In this document: positions 1 through 11,832 of the stretch, piece by piece
Layout of the letters: every line of letters begins with the position of its first letter
Position numbering within the stretch: the first letter of the stretch is position 1
Assembly: GCF_964340395.1 (NCBI RefSeq)
Contig: NC_135550.1
Location: 11,880,408 to 11,944,407, forward strand
Source of the DNA: Glandiceps talaboti
Taxonomy: Eukaryota; Hemichordata; Enteropneusta; Spengelidae
Direction of reading: 5' to 3'
DNA: 64,000 nucleotides
Made by a program: the position numbers and the translations under genes
Notes under the pieces: generated by a model
Seen by the model: the letters and a program-made list of their open reading frames with translations, nothing else
Told to the model about the DNA's origin: nothing
The model's database searches: none

Positions 1-412
1 CACTATGGCTGAATCTTAGGAATATGCACAAAACACATGGTTGTCAGTTCCTAGTTCTGTATATATATGTGTTTCCAATACTCTCTATTTCTGTCAATTC
101 TCGGTATCTACAAGAACATTTTACATCTTGCTAGAGGGTTAAACAAGAACAAAACTTTGACTCTGTCTCTCGCATGTCCCTATAGTAAATGCATAGTGTG
201 TAGAGACAAAAATCATGGTGTCAACCCCCAAAAATTAAACGACTCTTATTTCTATGATGTGTGCCTTGGGTGATAAAGTTGTATTTCAGGTTATAAGAAT
301 CAGCATAAAGATTTCCAAATCATCCAAACGTTTATGACACGTTTAAAAGTTAATGTATGGTATCTGTGCCTCAGACTATTGTGAGCTAACATTTTACTTC
401 ATTTCTTTTCAG
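1..412 (+). other. Pellino intron, partial
   Basis: Intronic sequence upstream of the first visible Pellino exon. It ends in a pyrimidine-rich stretch and AG at 411-412. A 68-codon open frame at 67-273 matches no family I recognise and lacks exon-like flanks, so I leave it out. Nothing else seen. Confidence 0.7.
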
Positions 413-517
413 ACTCAAAAACATTTAGACCAGCTAAGACAAGATATCAATGCTTCCAGACCACAGTGTCCAGTAGGATTAATGACGTTAGTATTGCCCT
501 CCAGAAGTAGGGGAGCG
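413..517 (+). CDS. PELI: Pellino visible exon 1
   Basis: 35 codons, phase 0 at both ends, from TQKHLDQLR to SRSRGA. Acceptor tttcttttcag, donor gtaagt at 518. Matches the vertebrate segment that starts KHLEALRQEINAARPQCPVG. Confidence 0.94.
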
Positions 518-2629
518 GTAAGTAATGGAACCAGTCAATATCTTGACGTTGTATGTACATTAATTAGATAGGACTCTTCCATTCAGAATGTAGAGGTCTT
601 TTGTTTCTCTGTCAATGTTGATTTGTTGTAAATAGATGTTTTCATAAACCATAGAAATGGGGAGGTCACTTTTGTAAATGTTTGTATAATAGTTGGAATT
701 TATGTTTTGAGAAATGCTGTATTCTAGTTTCTCACTTTGAGCCATTTTAGTCATAGGAGGATATCGAGATTAGGGAAAATAAGGGTAAAATTTCACTTGG
801 CAATACAAGAACCAGGCAAGGAATTTCATGAGTTTGTTAAAATTGGAAATGGAAGAAACAGAACTATTTCAATTGACAAAGAATTTTATCAGAGTTTACC
901 GTAAAACAGTTATTAAGAAAAGGTTATTTTCAAGCATACTTACTATAAATGTACTGTATGATCCTGATCCACACTTCCAGCCAAACTATACTGTTGAATA
1001 GCACCCTCAGTGGCCAAAACTACACAATCTTTTATCTTTACAGTGATACATTGTGAAAGCAGGATGGTCTCGACAAAACTCAATTTATCTTTACAACAAC
1101 TAATATGATGCATTATTTTATGACATCTCTTTCAGGATTTAGATGAGAAACAACCATATGTATATTTGAAATGTGGTCATGTTCACGGCTATCATAGATG
1201 GGGAAGAAGGGACAGTGCTAAGGAGAAGGAAGACTTGGAAAGAACGTGTCCCCTTTGTAGAGAGGTTTGTTATACACTTTAAAGCTACACTAGTTGTGAC
1301 TGGAGTATTATTCATTTGGTCAGACAACCAACAATATATTCACTGAAAATTGTTAAAATACCAATAATTAGACATTGTACATGTCAATTAGAGGTCTAGT
1401 TTATCTATAAGTAGTATAATAATAAGTTGAAATTGTGATTGCTGATTTTAGAGTGTGGACCAGAAAATCTATTTTGATTGGATTTATTGTACCATAATAT
1501 TATGTGCATAGCTACTAAGATACGTTTACCCACATGTGATTCAGTACTATTCAGGGTGTACAACATGACGACTAAGTCGTTATAGCTAACAAAATAGTTT
1601 CCAAAAATGTTCCAGTTGCAGCTAGTGCAGCCTGAACATTCCCATATTTTGAGAGATTTTTGTCCACCATCTTGTTTTCAAGGAAGCGAACAATCTTTTA
1701 ATTTTCCCATAAAGTTAAACACACTGTGTATTCGGTGGCCATATTGGACAAAATTATTTTGACTTCTATATCAGAAATTTGTTTGGTGATCCCACATTTA
1801 TATAATTGATTTTAACTGAGAATAAGTTGGAGTTTTCAGGAAAAGTTGAAAGAGTTTATTTCTGCAGTGTATTCTATCATCCTGTGTTTGATAAATAGTA
1901 TATATTTGTACTTAGATTTATTTTCAACTTTCATGATTGGTTTAGGTTGGCCCGTACGTACCAATGGTAATGGGAAATGAACCAAGTTTTTATGTTGATT
2001 CTGGTCCTCCATCACATGCATTCTGTCCATGTGGTCATGTGTGTTCAGAAAAGACAGTCAGGTAAGACAAATTTCCTGTAAATTTGAAAATGAATTTGAG
2101 TTAAAATCAAGTGTCGTAATTTTTCTATACACCGAATGCATGCATTATGGCCCTTAAATGTTTACTTATTTATTAGCTGAAAAATTACACCAAAATAAGT
2201 CAGTGTGAAAATAGTGTCACTTTCACTGGTAAATTCTGAAAAATCGTACTGAGTAATAAAGGCAGATTTATTTCAAAACAATATCATTTACTCACAATGG
2301 TGTTGTAGCCTTAGTCAAAAATTGTTTATCTGCTAAAATAGTGGAGTGGAGTGAAGCCACCAGAATGTTAAAATTGTCTTTCTGCGAAAAATCGTATGCG
2401 CCAAAATGAGTACATTCACAATATGTAATAAGCATGTTGAACAGACTCATTGAAATATATATCGACCAAATATTCATAATGTCTTTTTTTTGCCTACTTT
2501 TATAGGTTTTGGTCTCAAGTACCATTACCCCATGGAACCCATGGATTTCAGGCCACATGCCCATTTTGTGCTACACCACTTGCTGGAGATCAGGGCTTTG
2601 TGAAATTAATATTTCAACAATCAGAGTAG
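413..2629 (+). CDS. PELI: Pellino E3 ubiquitin ligase, 3' part (4 exons)
   Basis: Pellino proteins are E3 ubiquitin ligases that bind IRAK kinases through an FHA-type fold and modify them in Toll/IL-1 receptor signalling in the cytoplasm. The visible coding sequence is 474 nt (157 residues and a stop) in exons 413-517, 1136-1264, 1946-2061 and 2506-2629. All junctions are GT-AG and keep frame. It covers the end of the FHA region (KHLDQLRQDINASRPQCPVG) and the whole C-terminal RING-like domain, with its Cys/His groups CGHVHGYH, CPLC, CPCGHVC and CPFC all present. It ends LIFQQSE, close to the vertebrate end LIFQGPLD. The N-terminal roughly 260 residues of a usual 420-residue protein lie off the left edge. 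The similarity is to all of PELI1/2/3, as expected of a single pre-duplication gene. The identification is secure; the gene is partial only because of the window edge. Confidence 0.96.
1136..1264 (+). CDS. PELI: Pellino visible exon 2, RING-like part 1
   Basis: 43 codons, phase 0 to phase 0. Begins DLDEKQPYVYLKCGHVHGYH and ends ERTCPLCRE. Holds the first two zinc-ligand groups. Acceptor ctctttcag, donor gtttgt (weaker than consensus). Confidence 0.96.
1946..2061 (+). CDS. PELI: Pellino visible exon 3, RING-like part 2
   Basis: 116 nt, phase 0 to phase 2. Begins VGPYVPMVMG and contains FYVDSGPPSHAFCPCGHVC, near-identical to vertebrate Pellino. Donor gtaaga at 2062. Confidence 0.97.
2506..2629 (+). 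CDS. PELI: Pellino last exon, RING-like part 3
   Basis: 124 nt including the TAG at 2627-2629. Reads FWSQVPLPHGTHGFQATCPF and continues to LIFQQSE. Acceptor cttttatag; the split arginine codon joins exon 3. Confidence 0.97.
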
Positions 2630-3119
2630 AGAGAGAAAAAAACCACTGGATGTATGGAATGTTGGTAATGTTACGATTCAACCAGTTATTTGTACAAGAA
2701 GACAAAATATGACTTCTGATAGAGCTATGAGTTAGAATACTTACGAAAAAAATATATCATGTGTCAACGGACACATCGATCATAGACTTTAAAATGGTGG
2801 ATTGCTTGCCCACTATTACAGCAGTTTTGCATCCGACGGAAAAGTTGTCCAAGTGTATAGTCACGTTCTGTTAACTGTGCAACAACTTCAACTCTTGCAG
2901 GCCAAGTTGTTCAGTATATATATAGTCGTGTCTGTGTACCTTATAATAAGGACAATTCTAAGCTATAAATTATAAGTAAGAATCTAGTTTCACTGCTACG
3001 TACAGTAATGTCTGTGTACGATAATCTGGTTTGATTGAAAGCTGTGCAACTCTTGAAATGTACTTTCTACCTCTATAATGCAAACTTTTCAATATTACAT
3101 CTGAAAATTTCAGGATTAC

Positions 3120-3390
3120 TCACCAGCTCATTACTGAGATGGTCAAAATCAAAGGCCAGCTCATAACTGAACTGTTCAAGGTCACAGACCATGGCTGGTA
3201 ACTGAACTGACTCTGTTTAAGATCAAAACCATGGCTCATAATTGAACTGTTCAAGATAACAGACCAGCTCATAATTGAACTGTTCAAGATAACAGACCAG
3301 CTCACTGTTCAAGATCAAAATCAGCCTCATAACTGAACCATTCAAGGTGACAGACCAGCTCACAACTGAACTGTTCGAAAACAAAGACCA
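3120..3390. repeat. 33-bp minisatellite in Pellino 3' UTR
   Basis: About eight diverged tandem units of roughly 33 bp built on ctcataactgaactgttcaa followed by an agaccag-like segment. The 33-bp period keeps an open frame of 11-residue units (MSWSVILNSSI) on the - strand, which is a by-product of the repeat. Confidence 0.9.
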
Positions 3391-3753
3391 GCATGTTGGT
3401 TGGCTCTATTGTTTCATCCCAATCTTCCTATGATATGAAGACAGCTATTGAATACTTACATAAATAATGCCATGCATACAAACTTACAGCAGAGGCGCAG
3501 TAACATCAGTTTTACTAGTAATACAGTTTGGGTCAGAAAGAACTACAGTACAACTGACACAATTTTATTTCTAATTCTGCTATATGTGTGCATTTATAAA
3601 GATGCATTGGCTGTAGTTTGCAACAATTTTGCAGGCTTAATAGTAGAATAGAATTTAGGGTCTAAAGTGAAGTATGTGAACACCCTAGAGTTGACAAATC
3701 AATTCTGATAATAGGCGATTTGAATATATGCGTGTGTTGTGATGTTAGAAAGC

Positions 3754-3792
3754 AGTATTGTCTGTCTGTCTGTCTGCCTGTCTGTCTCTCTA
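3754..3792. repeat. (CTGT)n microsatellite
   Basis: Short run of tctg units, one of them interrupted (tctgcctgt). Confidence 0.9.
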
Positions 3793-6465
3793 AGTTTAGG
3801 TGTTTTGTCATCATATGTTTGTTAGGATTCAGTCATGTTCATATATAGGTTGGCAGCGGATATTTTGAAGGTTATCAGATAAGATTTGTCATTTATGCTT
3901 CTTATCTATGACACAAAAGCCAGCTGTACATATTTATTATCTGTTTGACATGAAATGACACGAACTTGCTCCCAATGAGGTTGAATTTTAGGTTTAAAGT
4001 GAAGTATGTAAACACCTGTATAGTTGACAAATCAAAAAAGTTTTTTAAGTCCAACATCATTGAGAGCGGCAAGTTTGTGTCATTTCATATCGAAGTCATA
4101 TCTATCTCCTCAAGTTCTAGTCTCACCACAAAGTGTGCATTCTCTGTAGTTGAACCGATCTTTGTTTACTCAACAAAACTCATCATCAATTCAGACTTTA
4201 TAGATATAGTATTGTCAATGCATAGTAATGAAAGACCTGTTTTGTGTGCACTAGAATGTTAAAAAATCTGTCGCCATAAAAAACTATCGATAGTCTAGCT
4301 TATGTTATGTTCTCTGTATGCCAGTAAGTAAATAGTGGCACAACACATCTAAGCTTATAAGTATTAGACAGTAAACATTAAAAAAAAAAATTTTGATTCT
4401 CACCTTTGTATTTAAATATGTCACAGAAAGCCTAAACCTTTTGTATTATAAATGTTATTTATTAAGTAGCTATGGTCATTCCAATTTTTTTTAGTGTATA
4501 TATAAATATGTAAGGTTCAGTAACACAGTGTAAAATCAAATTTTGTCTTTGCTGTAACATAAAAAATGTCGCAATTTTTTCAACTTGATACAATCATCTA
4601 TGGTAACAATCAAGTATTGTGGTTGTAATATATATTGATTGATATTTTAGAAAATAGAAATAATTTGTGTACCAAAATTTTATGCTTTTGATTTTTAAAT
4701 AGGCTGTTGAGTGAGATTTTTGATGTACAATGTATTCATGTCTGATTCCGAATCATGTGAAGGACCACATACAAATTGTTGTAGCAGCTAGAATTGTCGG
4801 CTTCCGACAGGGAACGTTTGAAGATTGTAAAGATATTACTTAGAGACTGTGAAGTTTAAAGTGGCCATATGGATGAGGATTGCGTATTTATTTTGGATTT
4901 TTAATTTATAAAACAATGTTATCATGGCTTCCTACTCGAAAAATCGATGTGAAACAACATTGACCAAGTCTGTGTTTGTAAGTCAATACATTGCAAAAAA
5001 CCTTAAGAATGTGTATAATGTTTGTGATTGTATGTATGATAGCAAACATTTTACACAATTGTTAATGTTTTGCCATTTATTAAGTTACAAACAAGGACTT
5101 GGCACATGTTGTTTCATATTGATTTTTCAAGCAGGAAACAATGATAAAATTGTTTTATAAATTAAAAATCCACACTAAATACCATACGGCCACTTTAAGA
5201 ATACAACACTGCTTTGTATTTGTTTAACATGACCAAAACATCATCAACATATTATTGTCCCAGTATGAAGACATATTCTCCTATGAAACATTGGAGAGTT
5301 AAATGTTAGTGAGTGGGTGAGTGAGGAAGTGAATTGGCTAATGTACTCACAGTGTAGTGTACCACGTGGTAGCAACATTGTCAAAGCAAAGGAATTCAAT
5401 TTCACAGCTTGTAGTACCACTTTGATTAGTGATGCAATTGTAAAAAGTGGGGTGGACCATTTGGACAGTGTAGTACAACTTGAATCATAAATGTTATTAT
5501 TCTAGGAAGCAGGGTGAACCATTTGGACAGTGTTGAAGCAGGGTATACTAGAAACAATCATAGTATCGAAATCTGACTATTGTCATCTAATGATCTATCA
5601 AGTTTCAGTGCTTGAAATTAATTTCACAACTTTTGTAAGATTTTACATGTGGTATATATTCACTCTTTTGCTAAGTATGTGCTACAATGTCAACTTTTCA
5701 TGTTATTTTTACAGTGAAATTATGACAAATTTACCAAGAAATTTACCTTCCTTGATCATAATAGAGGCTTGTCTGATTATTTTCACCTGTTTTACTCTCT
5801 GGTATTATGAATACAGAGTGTCTTGTTCTCATGTAAATAATTTCACATACAATCTTTTGACCCCCTAAGCGATGAAATGATTTAATGGTTTACAAACACT
5901 GAGAATCGATAGGAAGTTAGGGTGTCGATAATGCCAGACAGCTCTGTGAAGAGAGTATACATACATTCATTTTCTTATTATTTAGGATAAACCCACAAAT
6001 TTTTACGTTGTATTTTAAAATGGTGATTCATTACTCGTGTGATGAATTTTGAAGAGTGGATGTCTGTTTTGAGAATCTATTTCAAAGAAAGCAAATTTAT
6101 GTATTTTAAATTTTATAACGGTAATGTTTAGCTTGTGCCCAAGTCCCTTGCAACCAAAACAAGAAAATAAAGCTTTGTTCAATTTTCCTGTTTTTTTCAA
6201 TTTTCTATTTTCTAGTTTTCATCAAATTAGAAAATTTTTCATTCTCTTCATAAATTAATACCGTTAAATTATTCCCAATTTAAATTTTAATAAAAGCTGA
6301 TACATTTTGTATGAGTTTGGCTTGAACTTTAAAAAAACCCCCACATTTATATAAGTGACACCTGATTTGTTTGTTTTATTTATTTATTAGTGAAATGTTT
6401 GTTGTAAATTATCCAGCACAGGGAGGGGTACATCTTGTATTGCATAGATGCCATGTGCATACTAG

Positions 6466-6485
6466 GAGAGAGAGAGAGAGAGAGA
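6466..6485. repeat. (GA)n microsatellite
   Basis: Run of about ten GA units. Confidence 0.9.
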
Positions 6486-7168
6486 TAATACAGATCCAAG
6501 ACAACACAATATGTTATCCATCTTTTGAGCAGTTTTCTTGGCAAAATAATGCTATATTGCATTACTTTGGACATCCACAATGAACAAATGAAGTCTAAGA
6601 GTGTATTATGGCATATTCTGGTCAATGATTTTGCCGCTGTTCAAAAGCAACAAGTGTGTGAGGGCACCCCAGATTAGGGGACATTAGGTTACAATTTTTG
6701 TTGTGAAAGTCACTTGTTTATGGTACAAAAAAAAAAACAGTCAACAAATCTAAACACATCATGAGTTTGTTTAGATAGATCATCAAACACAGAAAGAAAT
6801 ATTTGAGCTGGCTGAGGGTACTGTCGACTTTTTGACATGAAACACTGGGAGAGGACAATTTTCTCAATGATTCTAATTCACTTCTGATTCAAAATCTACT
6901 TAAAAAGTGCACCTTGTTGCCAAACTTCTCAACTTTCTGATTTTTAGCAAGAATATCAATGTTTACCTATCTTGATTTAGAAGCAGTGTCAAAGGCCATT
7001 TGTCTGACATTGTTGCAATTACAATCTCCCTTTCTTCCTTCATTATGACATGGTGTTCATGACTGTTTGAGAGCTCAAGTCTATCGTGAACAACTGTCCT
7101 CCACCCTAATATGTAGTAACAGTCTCCAGGATATTTGTTCTTGAGAGAGTGTATCTGTAACACTTGAA

Positions 7169-7185
7169 CCCCCCCCCCCCCCCCC
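7169..7185. repeat. Poly-C tract, 17 nt
   Basis: Uninterrupted C run; a G-quadruplex could form on the - strand. The exact length may be a sequencing estimate. Confidence 0.9.
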
Positions 7186-10039
7186 ATGCACTGATAGGTG
7201 TCAAAGACAACTGTATGAGTTCTGTGAGTTTCTCTGATAAGTGTTATTAGTGGTACATACCTTAGACTCCCTCTCAGTCAACCAGCTTTGCTGGATTGTT
7301 ATTGGATGGAGTGGCTGTTGTTACGTGTGTTCAGAAAATATCCCTGTATCACCTTTATGATGTACTTTCAATGGTAACATAATTCTAACTTCACACAGTG
7401 TCACAGAGCCTCAGATCCTGACAAAGCCAGGAACTGATAAGATTTTCTTCACCAGCTCTGTCACACCATGTATAGTTATAGTCATGTATATTATCATTGA
7501 TAAGTACATCATAAGAGTGGGGTGACAGGGACATTTTCTGAACTCTGGTAGCTATAACTACCGTACATCCCTAGTTTAATGAGAAATAATGACATTTCAG
7601 AAAAGTCAGTGATATGTGAGCTAGTCTACATATCCTGGCAGAATAAGCTAGAAAGAGACCCCCTAAGGTGTGAACCGAGCAGCTGTATGTGTGTCCATCA
7701 ACATTGGCATAACTAGGGAGCCTCATTGCTCCATTCAGATAACACCCAAAAATAATCAAATTACCATACTATTTGGTTTTAAGAAACTTTCAGTGTTTTT
7801 GTTGTACAAGAGATCAAAATTTTCAAGATAAAGTAACCATTTTTGATCATAATGTCTCAGGTGAGGTCATAACTTTTAAACCTGTCAAATATTGTCATAG
7901 TATAAAAAAGGCTCAAACTTCACATGCAGGCTGATTTGTTCTTCAAAGATATTTGCAATATTGTTTACATGTCATTCATCTTTCATGAGATACAACACAT
8001 CAAAGACTGTTCCTTCATACTTTAACCTGTAACTGTATCCTTCATGGAAGTTTATGAAGTCTGGATGATTTAAAACTGCTATGACTTTTAGATATTCAAT
8101 AAAAGATATCAAATAAATGTGCAAAGGCTTGATTTCTTCATTTGTATAAAGGATGAAAGTTAGTCTAAGTTGTAATATAACAGTGTACACCTTGGATTTG
8201 CGCATAGGGGGGTTGCCAAAGGTGATGAGCAGTATCTCTGCGAGTGCAGCGCCCTCAGTGGCAGTCTCTTGAAAAGTAAGGTGGTAACCCGAGGGTCTGG
8301 CAGCTAGACTGGGCTGAATGGTCTGTATTGACTGTCTATTAGTAGACTAAATTGGTGATGTGAGGGTGGTGACGGCTTGGATATTTGAGTGCAGTTCTAC
8401 AGTAGAAATTGCTTCGAGAAAAAAAGAAGTATGCCTTATTAAAGTTATGATGAACAGAAGTATGTGAAATGTTGGATGATGCACACATCATTTTTGAGGA
8501 GTGCATGAGCAAATACACAGTGAAATTCCAAAAGGACGGAAAGTAAACACAATTTTTGTGAAATACGGTAAATGAACTGAACCAATGCATCTCAAATCAA
8601 ATTCTCAGAGAATACACTTCTGGGTGAATCTTTCAAACCAGGGTTTGTGACAAACACTTATGACAGTCAAATCTGACATGCGCCCTCAACGTACATACCA
8701 TAATAATTCAAGAATACATTGTTCAATCTCTTCAATCATTTAAACTGTGAACGTTACATTTTATTAAATATGAATCTTCAAAATATTTTGTATGAATAAA
8801 AGAATTTGGAACTAAACAGATGATTTGAGGTCTTTAATCATTAATGTTGCCAGTCCTATTAACCATTGGTAAAAAAAAAAAAAATAAAAAAAAATGAGGG
8901 GTTAATAAAAGGAGTATACACAACAACAAATTCTTCAGTCTGGGCAATTGTACCACGACTGTTCAGTTTGTAGTCTTTGTCTGACCAACATTAAGATTTT
9001 TCTCCCTTCTTCATTGCATGAACATTTCATTCAATTATTTCGCCTTGAGTGATTCATCATCTAAACACCCTTAGGAAGATTACTAACAGCTATCAAACCA
9101 AATTGAATTCTCTAATAACAACAACCTTGAATTAATTGCATTTAAACAGTCTGTTGTGCAATCATGTCATTGGTGCTATTTTGCGATAAGGGTGGCCGTA
9201 TTTTTTTTTTCTGTTTCTCATTACCCGACTGACCAAAAAAAAATGACACTTCTTCAAAAACAGAGCCTTTCTTTCATAATGGAAATTACTCAATGTAAGG
9301 GAGCTGAGAACATGAAAAAGGGTCTGTTACCAGGATTCCAATAAAAAGAAGATAGAGAGGAGGAAAAAGAGAGGCAGAGAAACGTGAAGAAGATGATTAT
9401 TTAAGGTTTTTAATTTTTTATAAAAATCAATCGACCAACCAACCCATAGTTGCCATAAAAAAGTAATGAGAAACATGAAAAAAAAACCAGGGACATCCTA
9501 ACACTATGGACTAATTAATGAAACAAGGACTACTGATATTCATATTTGTTTTATTTTTTATTCTGAATAGACGTAATATCATATATACAAAGAACACAGG
9601 GTGTGTCACAGTCACTTAAAAGATTGCAGTTTACAGTTTTAAAAATAAAAACAACACCATATGTTTGGATCTGTTCTCATGTACATTCCAGGGTTACTCA
9701 ACCAAAGTCTTACCATGTACGACCTCATTGCTTCTCAAGGAAGACACTTGGACAAAATTATAAAAAAAATAACTAAAAAAAAATTTTTAAAAACGTGACA
9801 CACTTGAAAATTGGTCTGTTGGTGAGGTGTGCTTTCAATGAATGAAAAGTATTTGAAGTGCTTTCTCGTCATTACTTAATAGTAACCGGGGTGTCTAGAT
9901 AGGAATGCATTCTTGAATATTTCTGGGCTGAAAAGACAACATATCACAGGATAATTTACATTAACATTCCTTTTTGAACATATTGTCCTTTCTGTACAAA
10001 ACTATACAAGTCTGTATCACTGATATACTAGCCTGTCTA

Positions 10040-10372
10040 CATCGATGATCTGTGTCAATGATAGCTTTCACCTACATCACTGATCTGTGACTCTGATAGC
10101 TGCCATCTACACTCGGCTTGTTACAGAATCCTATATCAAGCAGGTAATGCAATTTGAATATATTCCTGTAAGCTGATTGGTCACAGTGGGAGTGATTACA
10201 TACATCAAATGCTTTGATTATTCACATGAAGTCATTATGTAAATGAACATGCATAACTAAGATGAATACAGTACCCAAATGCATAAACTGTAATAATTAA
10301 CATGTGATTATGGTATTCTGATAATGACTTTTGGGGGTGTGGCTAACTTAATCAGTTTGAATAAACACTATA
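10040..10372 (+). repeat. Interspersed repeat family A, copy 1
   Basis: About 330 bp that recurs in the same orientation at 40957-41240. Shared blocks are cctatatcaag, gtaatgcaatttgaa, aagctgattggtcacagtgg, and an end block with ggctaacttaatcagtttga. The start of this copy carries a short internal duplication (gatctgtg...atagct twice). No coding capacity or clear terminal repeats; class unknown. Confidence 0.8.
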
Positions 10373-11611
10373 ACAAGCTTCATGTAGGTGAGCATTATCC
10401 TAGACACAGGTCAGCGACATAGACAAGCTTTTGACATACACAGTGACAGTCCTACAACATTACTAAATACAAGTGCAGTATACAAAATACTGTTTACATC
10501 TTCTACACTTTACAATAATATCTACTATATACAAAGACTATCCATATCTTAGGAACATAAAGCAAAGACTTGTGTGTGTTGGGATATTGTGCTATGATTG
10601 AAATACTGTCTGAAGGCTAATGACAAACATATACAGATCACCGAGAAAGGCTCCAGAAGCTGAAAATCACCAACAGTCTACTGAAGGTTCTAGAAACAAT
10701 ATATATATATACATAATGGACGTTTTGTCTCTTGGGTATTGTGTTATCATTGGAATTCTGTCTTTATAAAGGTTACTGAATGACTTAGCATAAGCCATTC
10801 AATGGTAAAGGTTACATGGAGCTGAAAACTACACTAGACTACTGACGAAACAATATTTACACATCTGCTATCTATTGAACCTTTACTAAAATTCAAAATT
10901 TTAGAGTTGTCTCAATTTGAAAATCAATTTTCATTTGCCTACGAGGTAACATTAACTTATTGGAAATACCTTGTGAACTTCACTGAGTAGAGGTATAATG
11001 ACCTTGCGTTGATTTGACATTAACGGTAAGACTGTAATTGCACCAATGTTTGTATAAATCAATACATGTGTATATTATTACAGGAAAGGAATTCATCCTT
11101 AAAGCATTTCCATGTTCTGTGTGTAATTTTCATATAAAATGTTGCAAGTAAATCATATAAGCAATACATCACCAATTATGCAAATTATGTTAATGATATA
11201 CATACTACATGTCAGTTATCCAATGGTCATCTCTGTGATAAATAATTGCACTTCGTTGGTGCAATGTTTGCTTGTACAAATAACAAACACTACACTTATC
11301 AATACTTAAGTTTCCAGTTATCTTTTGATATACAAGTTAATATTGGCAATGAAATTAGCAATCAGCAATCAGTTTAGTGTCCAGTACAAACTCCTGTTCA
11401 TAACTGTGGTTTGTGATATAATTGCTTGCAGATGAAATCCAAAATTACAAATTATACAAAACATGTATCAACATGCATGCGACATGCCTTTATGATTATG
11501 TAATTCTAGATCTTGGGACCAAAATCATCAATGCTAAGTGGAAGTACTCTTCCTCCATTTCTGTCTCCAACACTCAAATATGCTGTCTCTTTCTTTCACA
11601 CGGACACTCAT

Positions 11612-11650
11612 ACACACAGGCACACACGGACACACACACACACACAAGCA
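11612..11650. repeat. (CA)n-rich microsatellite
   Basis: Imperfect CA run with cacacgga interruptions. Confidence 0.85.
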
Positions 11651-11749
11651 CCCTTCTAGAGAGTCAGGAACCCTCAATGTCCACACATTTTGTTGAAAAA
11701 CAACCGTGGTATTACACAATGAAACTCAAAGAACAAAATGTTCGCAATT

Positions 11750-11832
11750 TTATGTTCCTTTGGTGCTATCTTGCCTTCTGAATATCGTTGCCCAAGAAGA
11801 TGGTTTTTTGTTGGGTTTCTGTACCACTTCAC
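11750..11832 (-). CDS. FRMD8: FRMD8 last coding exon
   Basis: 83 nt including TAA at 11750-11752. Residues 452-478, [20 protein letters not shown] then DSTKGT. Resembles the human tail VKPKRTTSFFSRQLS. Acceptor tattctttcag. Confidence 0.9.

Larger units (their letters stand above)
2630..11749. other. Pellino-FRMD8 tail-to-tail interval (both 3' UTRs)
   Basis: About 9.1 kb between two convergent stop codons. No exon of a recognisable protein on either strand. It must hold both 3' UTRs, which are long in vertebrate Pellino genes. Possible + strand polyadenylation signals (AATAAA) lie near 6290 and 8795. A - strand candidate for FRMD8 lies near 9551-9562, where the + strand reads TTTATTTTTTATT. 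I cannot place the transcript ends. Repeats inside are listed separately; the open frames of up to 119 codons match no family I know. Confidence 0.6.

Noticed and set aside
3120-3305. Repeated MSWSVILNSSI protein on the - strand
   Set aside because: By-product of the 33-bp minisatellite in the Pellino 3' UTR.
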